From Phascolarctobacterium sp. (GTDB lineage Bacteria > Bacillota > Negativicutes > Acidaminococcales > Acidaminococcaceae), in NCBI GenBank assembly GCA_017457085.1, contig JAFTID010000035.1, positions 1-64,000 of the forward strand: 64,000 nt of DNA, given 5' to 3'. Positions 1 to 6,634 of the stretch are shown piece after piece. The notes beneath the pieces were generated by a model that saw nothing but the letters and a program-made list of their open reading frames with translations, searched no databases and was not told the DNA's origin. The first letter of the stretch is position 1, and each line of letters opens with the position of its first letter. Made by a program: the position numbers and the translations under genes.

Positions 1-2
1 AT

Positions 3-110
3 AGTCAAGTAATGTTCCATCTCGGATACGAGTTTGATGAAAATGATGTACATGATGTGAAGTTATTGTGTGAGACATTTCATATCGAAGTTCCAAATGA
101 GTATAGATAA
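3..110 (+). CDS. C-terminal end of an unidentified protein (5' truncated by the window)
   Basis: A plus-strand frame is open from the window edge to TAA at 108-110 and encodes 35 residues ending in VPNEYR. The stretch is acidic and contains a YEFDEN segment; it matches no family I recognise. A good rho-independent terminator lies 38 bases after the stop, which is the main support for a real gene end. The frame is short enough that chance cannot be excluded. Confidence 0.4.
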   Translation, partial: SQVMFHLGYEFDENDVHDVKLLCETFHIEVPNEYR

Positions 111-148
111 CGACAAATTCCAATTTGGTGAATTGAATACTGACCGAT

Positions 149-182
149 AGGGGCGAGGTTGAAATACACCTTGCCCCTTTTC
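149..182 (+). terminator. Rho-independent terminator
   Basis: The 11-bp stem AGGGGCGAGGT / ACCTTGCCCCT (one G-U pair) has an 8-nt loop and is followed by TTTT. It closes the plus-strand gene ending at 110. Confidence 0.7.
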
Positions 183-277
183 ATTTGCCTATGGGTATTC
201 ATAGAAAATGAATAAAAAGGTCAGTTATACGCACCAATACTTATCTCGGACAGAGAGTTAATTTAAGGAGGGATATT

Positions 278-391
278 ATGTTCAGAGAAATGGAAAGCAT
301 TATGGAAGTATCGGTCATAACATTCACAGTACTATTATGTATTACAGTCAAAGCTATAATGGTTTTCACACTCTGGTGTTGTTCGTTTTAA
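278..391 (+). CDS. Small hydrophobic peptide (37 aa), possible membrane peptide
   Basis: The ATG at 278 follows a strong Shine-Dalgarno sequence (AAGGAGGG, about 5 nt spacing). The 37-residue product has a short charged N-terminus and one hydrophobic stretch, roughly residues 11-35, ending in WCCSF. No family is recognised. Size and layout resemble small phage membrane peptides or type I toxin-like peptides, but nothing here proves a toxin, and no antisense RNA promoter was identified. A CCTGTCC/GGACAGG hairpin (395-412) follows the stop. Confidence 0.45.
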   Translation: MFREMESIMEVSVITFTVLLCITVKAIMVFTLWCCSF

Positions 392-467
392 CGCCTGTCC
401 CAATGGACAGGTGCGGGGATCGCACAAAAAGGGTGGGAGGTTTGTGTGTTCCTGTGTGATTGATGAT

Positions 468-501
468 AAAAAAAAAAGAAAGGTTGCCCTTTCTTTTTTT
501 T
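468..501. terminator. Bidirectional terminator
   Basis: A-rich arm ending in GAAAGG, loop TTGC, then CCTTTC and a long T run. The A run and T run make it work on both strands: it ends the small plus-strand gene and the minus-strand operon whose last gene stops at 506. Confidence 0.75.
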
Positions 502-505
502 AGGA

Positions 506-862
506 TTAGATGGTAATAAGTTTACCATTGTATAACATGAATTTTACAGGATGCTCGAACATCTTCAAGTATTTCTCTGTAAGTTCAGGATTAAGGCTTT
601 GCAACTCATCAGCAGAGCAATCACAAATAAATGCTTTGCCAGCTATCACGTCTATGATTTCACCGTCCTTATCAAGGATAGCTCGATTCAAAGGCAAACC
701 ATTAAGCTTACCTTCTTCGTTGCAAACAAGACCAACGTATTGATCCGTAAATGGATAAATTATTTCGAGAAAACCTTCCACTTCTTCTTGCATTGAAGCT
801 AAATCATTACCTATTTCTTTGAGGTAAGCAGCTTTGTCAGGTTCCAACATAATTACTTGCAT
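506..862 (-). CDS. DUF3846-family protein
   Basis: This 118-aa protein matches the DUF3846 pattern seen in phages and ICEs: an N-terminal QVIMLEPDKAAYLKEIG segment, then VCNEEGKLNGLPLNRA and DVIAGKAFI. The molecular role of the family is unknown. The start is set at the ATG at 862, which has AAAGGAG 7-8 nt upstream; a longer frame would begin at a TTG inside that ribosome site. It is the last gene of the minus-strand element operon and ends at a bidirectional terminator. A weak 6-bp hairpin (892-907) lies in its leader. Confidence 0.75.
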   Translation of the reverse strand: MQVIMLEPDKAAYLKEIGNDLASMQEEVEGFLEIIYPFTDQYVGLVCNEEGKLNGLPLNRAILDKDGEIIDVIAGKAFICDCSADELQSLNPELTEKYLKMFEHPVKFMLYNGKLITI

Positions 863-971
863 TAATGTTTCTCCTTTCAAGATTTTCTACGGGGATATTC
901 TTATCCCTATAGGAACTAATAGATGATATATATTTTATTTTTGGGGATATACGGTTGAGGGAGCAGTGCTT

Positions 972-1391
972 CTAAAATATTTCCTCTGAGGGAGTATCAC
1001 CTTCCTCATCATTTGTCACGTAACTGTCAAAGGTATCTGTGTTGCGTAACCATACGCTCATTGAATAGCTGTCATTATAGATTACGATTATCTTTGTCCA
1101 TTTTTCCCCATCAATGAAGAAATTGTAAGCAACTTCTGGTAGTATTGCCTCCAATCCATCAGTTAGCCCAAGGTCTTCAATTTCTTGGTCTGTTTCCGTT
1201 CCTTCAAAAATTGCAATGTAACCATAATCATAGTCGTCAGTATGGAAAGTTTCAAGCGTAGTCTCGCCATCTTCATCGCTCCAGCTCTTAATCCTAACTA
1301 ATTCTTCTTTGAGCATAGTGATAATGCGATCAGGAACACTATTATTAGCTTCTAAAGCTAAGATATCTTTATAACATTTTACTTTAATCAT
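972..1391 (-). CDS. Unknown acidic element protein (139 aa)
   Basis: The start is the ATG at 1391, just after TTAGGAGGAAAT, whose GGAGG overlaps the stop of the upstream Rad52-like gene, so the two are probably translationally coupled. The product is strongly acidic (DEDGETTLETF, HTDDYDYGY, TNDEEGDTPSEE) with no membrane segment and no recognised domain. Strong acidity is common in phage-encoded inhibitors that mimic DNA, but that is only a compositional remark. It lies between the annealing protein and DUF3846. Confidence 0.6.
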   Translation of the reverse strand: MIKVKCYKDILALEANNSVPDRIITMLKEELVRIKSWSDEDGETTLETFHTDDYDYGYIAIFEGTETDQEIEDLGLTDGLEAILPEVAYNFFIDGEKWTKIIVIYNDSYSMSVWLRNTDTFDSYVTNDEEGDTPSEEIF

Positions 1392-1399
1392 ATTTCCTC

Positions 1400-2116
1400 C
1401 TAAGCAGCGTTCATTTTCTTTTGGCACTCATAACAGATGGGGACTCCATATTTGCTTACTGCATAATCAACAACTTTTTGTGATTTAATGGTCGCATGGC
1501 ATTGGTTACATACGTTACCACCTGTAAATGGTACTTCAAAAGATTCTGAAGCTTTAGGAGTAGTGACCATAGTGTCAGTATTTTTAGAGGATTTGTTAAC
1601 GGTGAATCGTTCAGCACCATTCTTATCTACTACCAGGAACGTAGTAAACTTGTTTTGCTCTTTGTCATAGCTCATATCTGCAACGTAAAACTTAGCCTTG
1701 CACTTAGGCTTTCCATTCTTGTCGAGGTAGAACTCTTCTTCATTAAGCTTAATTAGAATATCAGGAGCAGTATAAAGTTCTCTGCCTATACCCCAATTAA
1801 AGCAAGCACGTTTGAATGCATCACTGGCTTCACCCTTAGTAGCTTCTGAATTGCTAGGTACACCTACGTCTTGTTTGGAAATCCATTCCTTCTTATCTTC
1901 ATCCCACACGCTAACTGTGCAGAACAGTCTGCCATCAATAGTGCTATGGTCTCTAGTCCAGTTCATTGAGCCAAATACTTCGTCGAGAATACGCATATCA
2001 ACACGAGCATTCTTGTAGACGAGCAATACTGCAAAAGTTCCTTGATTGGTTTGGTAGATTTGAGCCACTCTAAGTTCTACATCTGAAGAAGTTAATAGTG
2101 GTATTTCTTTTTTCAT
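1400..2116 (-). CDS. Rad52/Rad22-type single-strand annealing protein with C-terminal zinc ribbon
   Basis: This 238-aa protein carries the phage-type Rad52 signature: about residues 82-118 read through SKQDVGVPSNSEATKGEASD, AFKRACFNWGIGRELY and TAPDI. The C-terminus has two CxxC pairs (C203/C206 and C228/C231), a probable zinc ribbon seen in related phage proteins. Family members bind and anneal ssDNA during phage recombination or replication. The start ATG at 2116 has GAGGT 8 nt upstream. A 12-bp hairpin with a T run lies in its leader (2142-2168). The nuclease gene upstream fits a paired exonuclease and annealing module. The C-terminal residues are NAA. Confidence 0.85.
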   Translation of the reverse strand: MKKEIPLLTSSDVELRVAQIYQTNQGTFAVLLVYKNARVDMRILDEVFGSMNWTRDHSTIDGRLFCTVSVWDEDKKEWISKQDVGVPSNSEATKGEASDAFKRACFNWGIGRELYTAPDILIKLNEEEFYLDKNGKPKCKAKFYVADMSYDKEQNKFTTFLVVDKNGAERFTVNKSSKNTDTMVTTPKASESFEVPFTGGNVCNQCHATIKSQKVVDYAVSKYGVPICYECQKKMNAA

Positions 2117-2134
2117 AACTTTACCTCACATATA

Positions 2135-2168
2135 AAAAATTAAAGGACTATCAATTTGATAGTCCTTT
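2135..2168 (-). terminator. Terminator or attenuator hairpin before the Rad52-like gene
   Basis: On the minus strand, AAAGGACTATCA / TGATAGTCCTTT forms a perfect 12-bp stem with a 3-nt loop followed by AATTTTTTAT. It sits between the 66-aa gene and the annealing gene, so it either ends the upstream transcript or attenuates the downstream gene. Its 3' foot is exactly 25 nt from the next start codon, the same as the hairpin at 4277-4310. Confidence 0.75.
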
Positions 2169-2188
2169 TGCTTATCAGTTAGTAGTTG

Positions 2189-2389
2189 TTAGGCTGCGTT
2201 GAACACTTCATCATCGTCCATTTCAGCCACCAAAATGATAACCTTTGGCAAATCCTTCTTGAAAATGATTTTCACTCCAGTAACGCAAGAATCAATTTCC
2301 GAAGTGTATTTCCCTTTATAGCAAGCCATAACCTGGTCTTCATCTTGCAGAACAGATAATGCCTGGATAAGTTGTTTTTTAGTCATCAT
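2189..2389 (-). CDS. Small unknown element protein (66 aa)
   Basis: The start is the ATG at 2389 (or the adjacent ATG at 2386), 9 nt after AGGGAG, a site overlapping the end of the bS6-like gene. The layout KKQLIQAL, then DEDQVMA, then a VKIIF...VIILVAE beta segment resembles common small phage proteins of the 'x-eLi..L...p.dx-v' type, but no named family is certain. It ends DDDEVFNAA, sharing the terminal NAA of two neighbours, and is followed by the hairpin at 2142-2168. Confidence 0.55.
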   Translation of the reverse strand: MMTKKQLIQALSVLQDEDQVMACYKGKYTSEIDSCVTGVKIIFKKDLPKVIILVAEMDDDEVFNAA

Positions 2390-2403
2390 CAAGTTACACT
2401 CCC

Positions 2404-2685
2404 TTAGCATTCTTTACGCACAATCATATGGCGAAGAATAGTTTCATTGATTTTCAGATAACGATCAAGTTCTTTAGTAGCATTAGAAGTACTGGAATAG
2501 GTGATTAATGCATAGATGCCTCTAGTAGAACCCAAGATTTCATAAGCAAGAGCTTTTTCGCCCCAGATATCAACCTTATCAACCTTGCCTTCAGCATTGA
2601 TGATGGATTTGGATTTTTCGATGATTGCGTTAAGCTCTTCATCACTAATAATTTTGGTGACAATCATGATTTCATAGTTGTTCAT
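2404..2685 (-). CDS. Ribosomal protein bS6 homologue encoded on a mobile element
   Basis: The 93-aa product reads like a complete bS6: an N-terminal NNYEIMIVTKIISDEELN, central KVDIWGEKALAYEI, then RGIYALITYSS and C-terminal NETILRHMIVRKEC. These match the bS6 hallmarks (YE.M.I, V...D.WG...LAY.I, G.Y.L...., LN...LRH.IVRK). The start is the ATG at 2685, 5-6 nt after AAAGGAG; that ribosome site overlaps the stop of the nuclease gene. Host rpsF normally sits with ssb and rpsR, and neither is adjacent. Here the gene lies between a nuclease and an annealing protein, so it is an element-borne paralogue, not the housekeeping copy. Whether it enters ribosomes is unknown. Confidence 0.85.
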   Translation of the reverse strand: MNNYEIMIVTKIISDEELNAIIEKSKSIINAEGKVDKVDIWGEKALAYEILGSTRGIYALITYSSTSNATKELDRYLKINETILRHMIVRKEC

Positions 2686-2698
2686 AATAGCTTCTCCT

Positions 2699-3607
2699 TT
2701 AAGCAGCATTGATTAAATTATTTTGAATAACGTCTTGTTGTTCCATATAAGCCTTACAAGCTTCAAATACATTGCAGTAGTCCTGACATTTTCGTCCATT
2801 CCAGGATTCTCTTTTACTGCAGAAAGCAGGAATTGCACCAGTAGCCATAGCTTCTTCTAGTCTGCGTTTCTTGATTGCAAAGTAACGTTTAAGCCAATGG
2901 TCACTAATACGATTGACCTTAATAAGATATATAGGCTTTTCTACATTCCTTTCAGCTGCGATTCGAAGTGAGTAGTCACGTACATACATCTGAATATGCA
3001 TATCATCTACCTTGAAGTTATGCTCTTCTAAAAGCATTCGGTAAGCATTGACTTGAATAGCCCATTCTAAGATATGTCTAACCCCACCCGTTTTTATTAC
3101 CTTACGAGTCTTTTCCTGACCTTTCTTAGCTCCGGTTTTATAGAATTCTCCAGTAGGTTCATCTACCTTATAGTAGCCAAGAGCCATGGCAGCCTTAAAA
3201 GAAGAAGTAACCTTGTAATCAAGAAGTATCTTTTTACCATTACCCAAAAGGTCACCATAGGCATCAATCTGCCCAGTGTAAATATCGTTAGAAAGCCTTA
3301 CTTCGGTTAAGGTGAATGATGAAGAATGTTTTTCACAGATAGAATGGACAGCAGTACCGTGCATGGCAAAGATTTGGTCTTGAGGATCTACGGCATAGTC
3401 GGTAGTTTTCTTGAGGTAAACCTCTCTAGTCCCAGATATAAGTTCTGTGACGGAATAGATTTCACCCAAACCTCTATCCTTTACTGAATTAGCGACAGCT
3501 TCAAGAGTAGGCTTACCCATACAACGAATTGCGTTAGGACAAGCACTTAGGCATTCAGATATTCCTATGCGTTCTTTGCTAGGGCAAATGAATTGAGTAG
3601 CTCCCAT
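2699..3607 (-). CDS. PD-(D/E)XK nuclease, RecB/Cas4-like, with cysteine cluster
   Basis: This 302-aa protein has the RecB/Cas4-like order: H83 (AMHG), D115 in GQIDAYGD, D130-Y-K132 in ILLDYKV, and Q185xxxY189 in IQVNAYR. Four C-terminal cysteines (C263, C274, C278, C284) are placed like the Fe-S ligands of Cas4/AddB-type nucleases, and the N-terminus holds C8, C19, C23 and C29. It probably acts as a DNA exonuclease supplying single strands to the annealing protein downstream. The start ATG at 3607 follows GGAGG at about 10 nt, a site inside the end of the preceding gene. An Fe-S cluster is inferred, not shown. No cas1 or cas2 is present. Confidence 0.75.
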   Translation of the reverse strand: MGATQFICPSKERIGISECLSACPNAIRCMGKPTLEAVANSVKDRGLGEIYSVTELISGTREVYLKKTTDYAVDPQDQIFAMHGTAVHSICEKHSSSFTLTEVRLSNDIYTGQIDAYGDLLGNGKKILLDYKVTSSFKAAMALGYYKVDEPTGEFYKTGAKKGQEKTRKVIKTGGVRHILEWAIQVNAYRMLLEEHNFKVDDMHIQMYVRDYSLRIAAERNVEKPIYLIKVNRISDHWLKRYFAIKKRRLEEAMATGAIPAFCSKRESWNGRKCQDYCNVFEACKAYMEQQDVIQNNLINAA

Positions 3608-3609
3608 TT

Positions 3610-4251
3610 TTAAGCGACCTCCTTCTTAGCCATAAATTCAGCCATTTCATTGTGGTACTCCTTAAATCTATGAATGTAGAAATAATATTCTTTGTCAGAA
3701 GAACCATAGATTTGGTCAATGCTACGCTCGATATCGTCTAAGGTATCGAAATAACCAAAGTAAGCTTTAGGGAAGCTAGTTCTAAGATAAGTGAATAAAG
3801 CCTTATATGTCTTGAAGTATTCAGATTCGGAAACACCATTAATTCGCCATTCAACTTTATAGCGGTCAGGATAAAATACTCCAGTATCGTCTTTAACAAT
3901 GAAGATATCGCCACCATCTTCTGAGCAAAAGCTGAGATGGATTTCGTTATGGTACTTTTCTTTCAAAAGATTAATGATAGGAAGCATATTTTCGCTCCAA
4001 GCGGTGGTTGTTTCACAACTGAAATAATGCACACCTCTCTTGCTGGTGATGAACTCGTCACAATGGCTAAAATGATCGGTATTGTTCACGCCCAACGGAA
4101 GCAGATAGCCATGGGATTTGAGAAGATCCCTAACGAGATTTTTACCCTTTACTGCATCGTCATAGCAGCTAAGGACTTTCTTATGCAGTTCTCTAAGCAG
4201 CTTAATGTTACGAGAACTAAAAGTTATGGAATTGACAGTATAATTACACAT
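3610..4251 (-). CDS. Api92-like (ferredoxin-like fold, DUF1281-type) protein
   Basis: This 213-aa protein opens with CNYTVNSITF and carries a middle ETTTAWSENMLPIINLL segment followed by a beta-rich acidic stretch (LSFCSEDGGDIFIV). This layout resembles Api92-like proteins found on phages and plasmids, whose function is not established. It is the first gene of the minus-strand operon; its ATG follows AAGGAGG at 8 nt and a terminator-like hairpin at 4277-4310. The family call rests on pattern only, so it is moderate. Confidence 0.5.
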   Translation of the reverse strand: MCNYTVNSITFSSRNIKLLRELHKKVLSCYDDAVKGKNLVRDLLKSHGYLLPLGVNNTDHFSHCDEFITSKRGVHYFSCETTTAWSENMLPIINLLKEKYHNEIHLSFCSEDGGDIFIVKDDTGVFYPDRYKVEWRINGVSESEYFKTYKALFTYLRTSFPKAYFGYFDTLDDIERSIDQIYGSSDKEYYFYIHRFKEYHNEMAEFMAKKEVA

Positions 4252-4267
4252 AGTAACTACCTCCTTG

Positions 4268-4310
4268 AAAAATAATAAAGGTAGCCATACTTAATAGCAT
4301 GGCTACCTTT
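4268..4310 (-). terminator. Leader terminator/attenuator hairpin of the element operon
   Basis: On the minus strand AAAGGTAGCCAT / ATGGCTACCTTT is a perfect 12-bp stem with a 10-nt loop, followed by ATTATTTTT. It lies in the 5' leader of the first operon gene, 25 nt before its ATG, so attenuation is more likely than simple termination. No clear operon promoter could be picked in the AT-rich 4311-4450 stretch, which has several TATAAT-like hexamers. Confidence 0.65.
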
Positions 4311-4542
4311 TGATAGTTATATAGGAATTTATAAATACCCGTTGTTGATGGCATTTCTCTATACTTATATATAATATATGTTCATGACATAGATAAATAC
4401 GATTTGAAATACTGATTGCTAAAGAAAGCCAAGCAATGAAAGGTATTTAAAACTATAAGTAGAATATATTAGTATACTTTAAGACTACTTGTATTATTAT
4501 GTTGTGATTTTGATGGGAACGGGTTAACGGGAGGAATTTGAA

Positions 4543-6312
4543 ATGAAAACAAATGACAGGCAAATCACTGATTTAATGAAATCTGTGCATGAAGGTAAAG
4601 CGCAATTACCTGAATTCCAAAGAGGTTGGGTTTGGGATGATAATCGTATTAAAGCATTAATTGCAAGCATTACAAACAACTATCCTGTTGGTGCTGCAAT
4701 GTTTTTAGAATATGGGAGTAAGAATCTTCGCTTTAAATACAGAGTGATTGAGGGCGCTCCTATATCGACTGTAACTCCTGAAGAATTGATTCTCGATGGA
4801 CAACAAAGATTAACTTCTATATATTCTGCTCTTTATAGTGATAAGCCTGTTGCAACTAGAACTGATAAGGGAAAAGATATTAAGAGGTTTTATTACATTG
4901 ATATTGAGAAGGCTTTGGATCCTAGAACTGATAGAATAGATGCAATAATTTCAATTCCTGAAGATAAAGTTGTAACATCAAATTTCGGAAGAACTGTTGA
5001 ACTTGACCTTTCTGATCGTGAGAAAGAATTTGAGAAAAAGATGTTTCCACTAAACATTATTTTAGATAATGTCAAAGCGCAGTATTGGCAAAATGATTAT
5101 TATGCATATCACAAATACGATAAAGATATTATTGAGGAATATATTAAGTTCAATAATAGCATTGTAATGAAGACTATGCAGTATATGATGCCAGTTATTT
5201 TATTAGAAAAAGATATAGCCAAAGAAGCTGTATGCCAAGTTTTCGAAAATGTTAATACAGGTGGTGTATCACTCACTGTTTTCGAACTCATAACAGCAAT
5301 CTTTGCTATGGAAGATTTTGATTTACGAAAAGATTGGGAAGATCGTAAAGAGAAATATTTTACAGGGGATATTCTAAGTGTTGTTACTGCAACTGATTTT
5401 TTAGCCGCTTGTACATTGTTGTCCTCTTATAACAAGGGTGGAACTGTAAGCTGTAAGAAGAAAGACATATTAAATCTTACTCTCGCAGACTTTAGAGCTA
5501 ATGAGAAAGCTTTGAGTGAAGGCTTTGTGAAAGCCGAAAAGCTGCTGCAGGAGGAAAGGATATTTGTGAGCCATGATTTACCTTATTCATCACAGCTTAT
5601 TCCTTTAGCAGTAATATGTACACTTCTTGATAAAAGAATTGATATCACAACAAATAAAGATATGGTTAAGCAGTGGTATTGGTGTGGGGTATTTGGTGAA
5701 TTGTATGGTAGTGCGAGTGAAACTAGATATGTCAGTGATGTTATTGGTGTGATGGATTGGATTGATGATCTGGAGGCGATACCTAAAACGATTCAAGATG
5801 CATATTTTAACCCTACAAGACTGCTTTCTTTGAAAACTAGACAAAGTGCTGCATACAAAGGTGTTATGGCATTGATTTTGAAAAATCATTGTAAGGATTT
5901 TATAAGTGGTAGTGAAATGGATTTTGTCCTGTATAAAGCTGAAAATATAGATATACATCATGTTTTCCCAAAAGCATATTGTGAAAAAATGAAGTATTCA
6001 GAAGACAAATGGAATTCTGTTGTAAATAAAACACCTATCACATATAGAACAAATAGAGAAATTGGTGGTGTAGCACCTAGTAAGTATATTGAAAAAATAG
6101 AAACCAAAGGTAAAGTAAAAAGTGATGTGCTTAATGAATATTTAGAAACTCACTGGCTTGATGTTGGATTCTGTAGAACTGATAATTTTGACGGACATAT
6201 TATATTTAGAGCTAAGAAGCTACTTGATGCTATCGAAAAGGCAATGGGAAAAACTATTTCTGGTAGGGATAGCGAAGAAGTCATCAAGAATTTTGGCGAT
6301 AAATTGATATGA
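4543..6312 (+). CDS. DUF262-DUF1524 fusion nuclease (GmrSD/SspE-like defence protein)
   Basis: This 589-aa protein has an N-terminal DUF262 (ParB/sulfiredoxin-like NTPase fold) domain with FQRGWVWD (25-32) and the hallmark LDGQQRLTS (DGQQR 85-89). The C-terminus holds a DUF1524 HNH motif, IDIHHVFPKAY with H472-H473, then paired Asn around NKTPITYRTNRE. The same two domains form GmrS and GmrD of the type IV enzyme GmrSD, BrxU, and the phosphorothioate sensor SspE, which cut DNA carrying or lacking particular modifications. Which modification this one senses cannot be told. GGAGG lies 7 nt before the ATG. It is the last gene before the att site, a common cargo position, with no modification gene beside it. 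Confidence 0.8.
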   Translation: MKTNDRQITDLMKSVHEGKAQLPEFQRGWVWDDNRIKALIASITNNYPVGAAMFLEYGSKNLRFKYRVIEGAPISTVTPEELILDGQQRLTSIYSALYSDKPVATRTDKGKDIKRFYYIDIEKALDPRTDRIDAIISIPEDKVVTSNFGRTVELDLSDREKEFEKKMFPLNIILDNVKAQYWQNDYYAYHKYDKDIIEEYIKFNNSIVMKTMQYMMPVILLEKDIAKEAVCQVFENVNTGGVSLTVFELITAIFAMEDFDLRKDWEDRKEKYFTGDILSVVTATDFLAACTLLSSYNKGGTVSCKKKDILNLTLADFRANEKALSEGFVKAEKLLQEERIFVSHDLPYSSQLIPLAVICTLLDKRIDITTNKDMVKQWYWCGVFGELYGSASETRYVSDVIGVMDWIDDLEAIPKTIQDAYFNPTRLLSLKTRQSAAYKGVMALILKNHCKDFISGSEMDFVLYKAENIDIHHVFPKAYCEKMKYSEDKWNSVVNKTPITYRTNREIGGVAPSKYIEKIETKGKVKSDVLNEYLETHWLDVGFCRTDNFDGHIIFRAKKLLDAIEKAMGKTISGRDSEEVIKNFGDKLI

Positions 6313-6404
6313 AAAATTAAATAACATAATGATATTTAGATAAGTTGGTTGGTCTGTGAAAGTATTAGCTGAGGAACTCATTAAAGTTGCTTGCGTACTG
6401 TACA

Positions 6405-6490
6405 TTTTCGTGAAAATCGCGTGCAACTTTTCGTGCAACTTTCTGTGAAAATAGTGTCCCAAAAGGTGGTTTTAGGACTTTTTGTTGCAC
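6405..6490 (+). repeat. Short repeats beside the att site (possible integrase arm sites)
   Basis: GTGCAAC occurs at 6421-6427 and 6433-6439, 12 bp apart, and inverted (GTTGCAC) at 6484-6490. GTGAAAAT occurs at 6410-6417 and 6445-6452. Clusters of short repeats within 200 bp of a core site are typical of tyrosine integrase arm-type sites. That role is inferred from position only. Confidence 0.4.
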
Positions 6491-6574
6491 TTTTCAAATA
6501 GGAGCAAAAAACCTGAAACTCCAGTCCCAGAGCTGATTTAGAGGTGTTTTCATATAGGGGTAAAAATATACTCC

Positions 6575-6625
6575 AACTGCCTCCTAAGCAGTAGGTCGCC
6601 AGTTCGACTCTGGCCGGGATCACCA
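6575..6625 (+). other. Att site: 3' fragment of tRNA-Arg(CCU)
   Basis: This contains the anticodon arm ACTGC/GCAGT with loop CTCCTAA (anticodon CCT, 6583-6585), the T arm GCCAG-TTCGACT-CTGGC, the acceptor 3' strand CGGGATC, discriminator A, and encoded CCA at 6623-6625. The matching 5' acceptor strand GATCCCG and a D arm are absent upstream, so it is not a full tRNA gene. A 3' tRNA fragment at an element edge is the direct repeat left by integration into a tRNA 3' end. Confidence 0.8.
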
Positions 6626-6634
6626 TTAAAAATT

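Larger units (their letters stand above)
1..6625. mobile_element. Right end of an integrated element (prophage or ICE) in a tRNA-Arg gene
   Basis: The right boundary is a 3' tRNA-Arg(CCU) fragment ending at 6625. The tRNA reads on the plus strand, so the intact tRNA and the other att site should lie to the left, outside the window. Contents are typical of phage or ICE early regions: DUF3846, a Rad52-like annealing protein, a PD-(D/E)XK nuclease, an Api92-like protein, small unknown proteins and a DUF262-DUF1524 nuclease. No integrase, capsid or conjugation gene is present, so phage versus ICE cannot be decided here. From gatB onward the genes are ordinary chromosome. Confidence 0.75.

Noticed and set aside
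6541-6625. Complete tRNA-Arg gene
   Set aside because: No 5' acceptor strand GATCCCG or D arm is found in the 100 bases before the anticodon arm, so only a 3' fragment is supported.
6381-6626. Minus-strand open frame of 81 codons across the att site
   Set aside because: Its N-terminal part is the antisense of the tRNA-Arg fragment, a common false gene, and it has no ribosome site.
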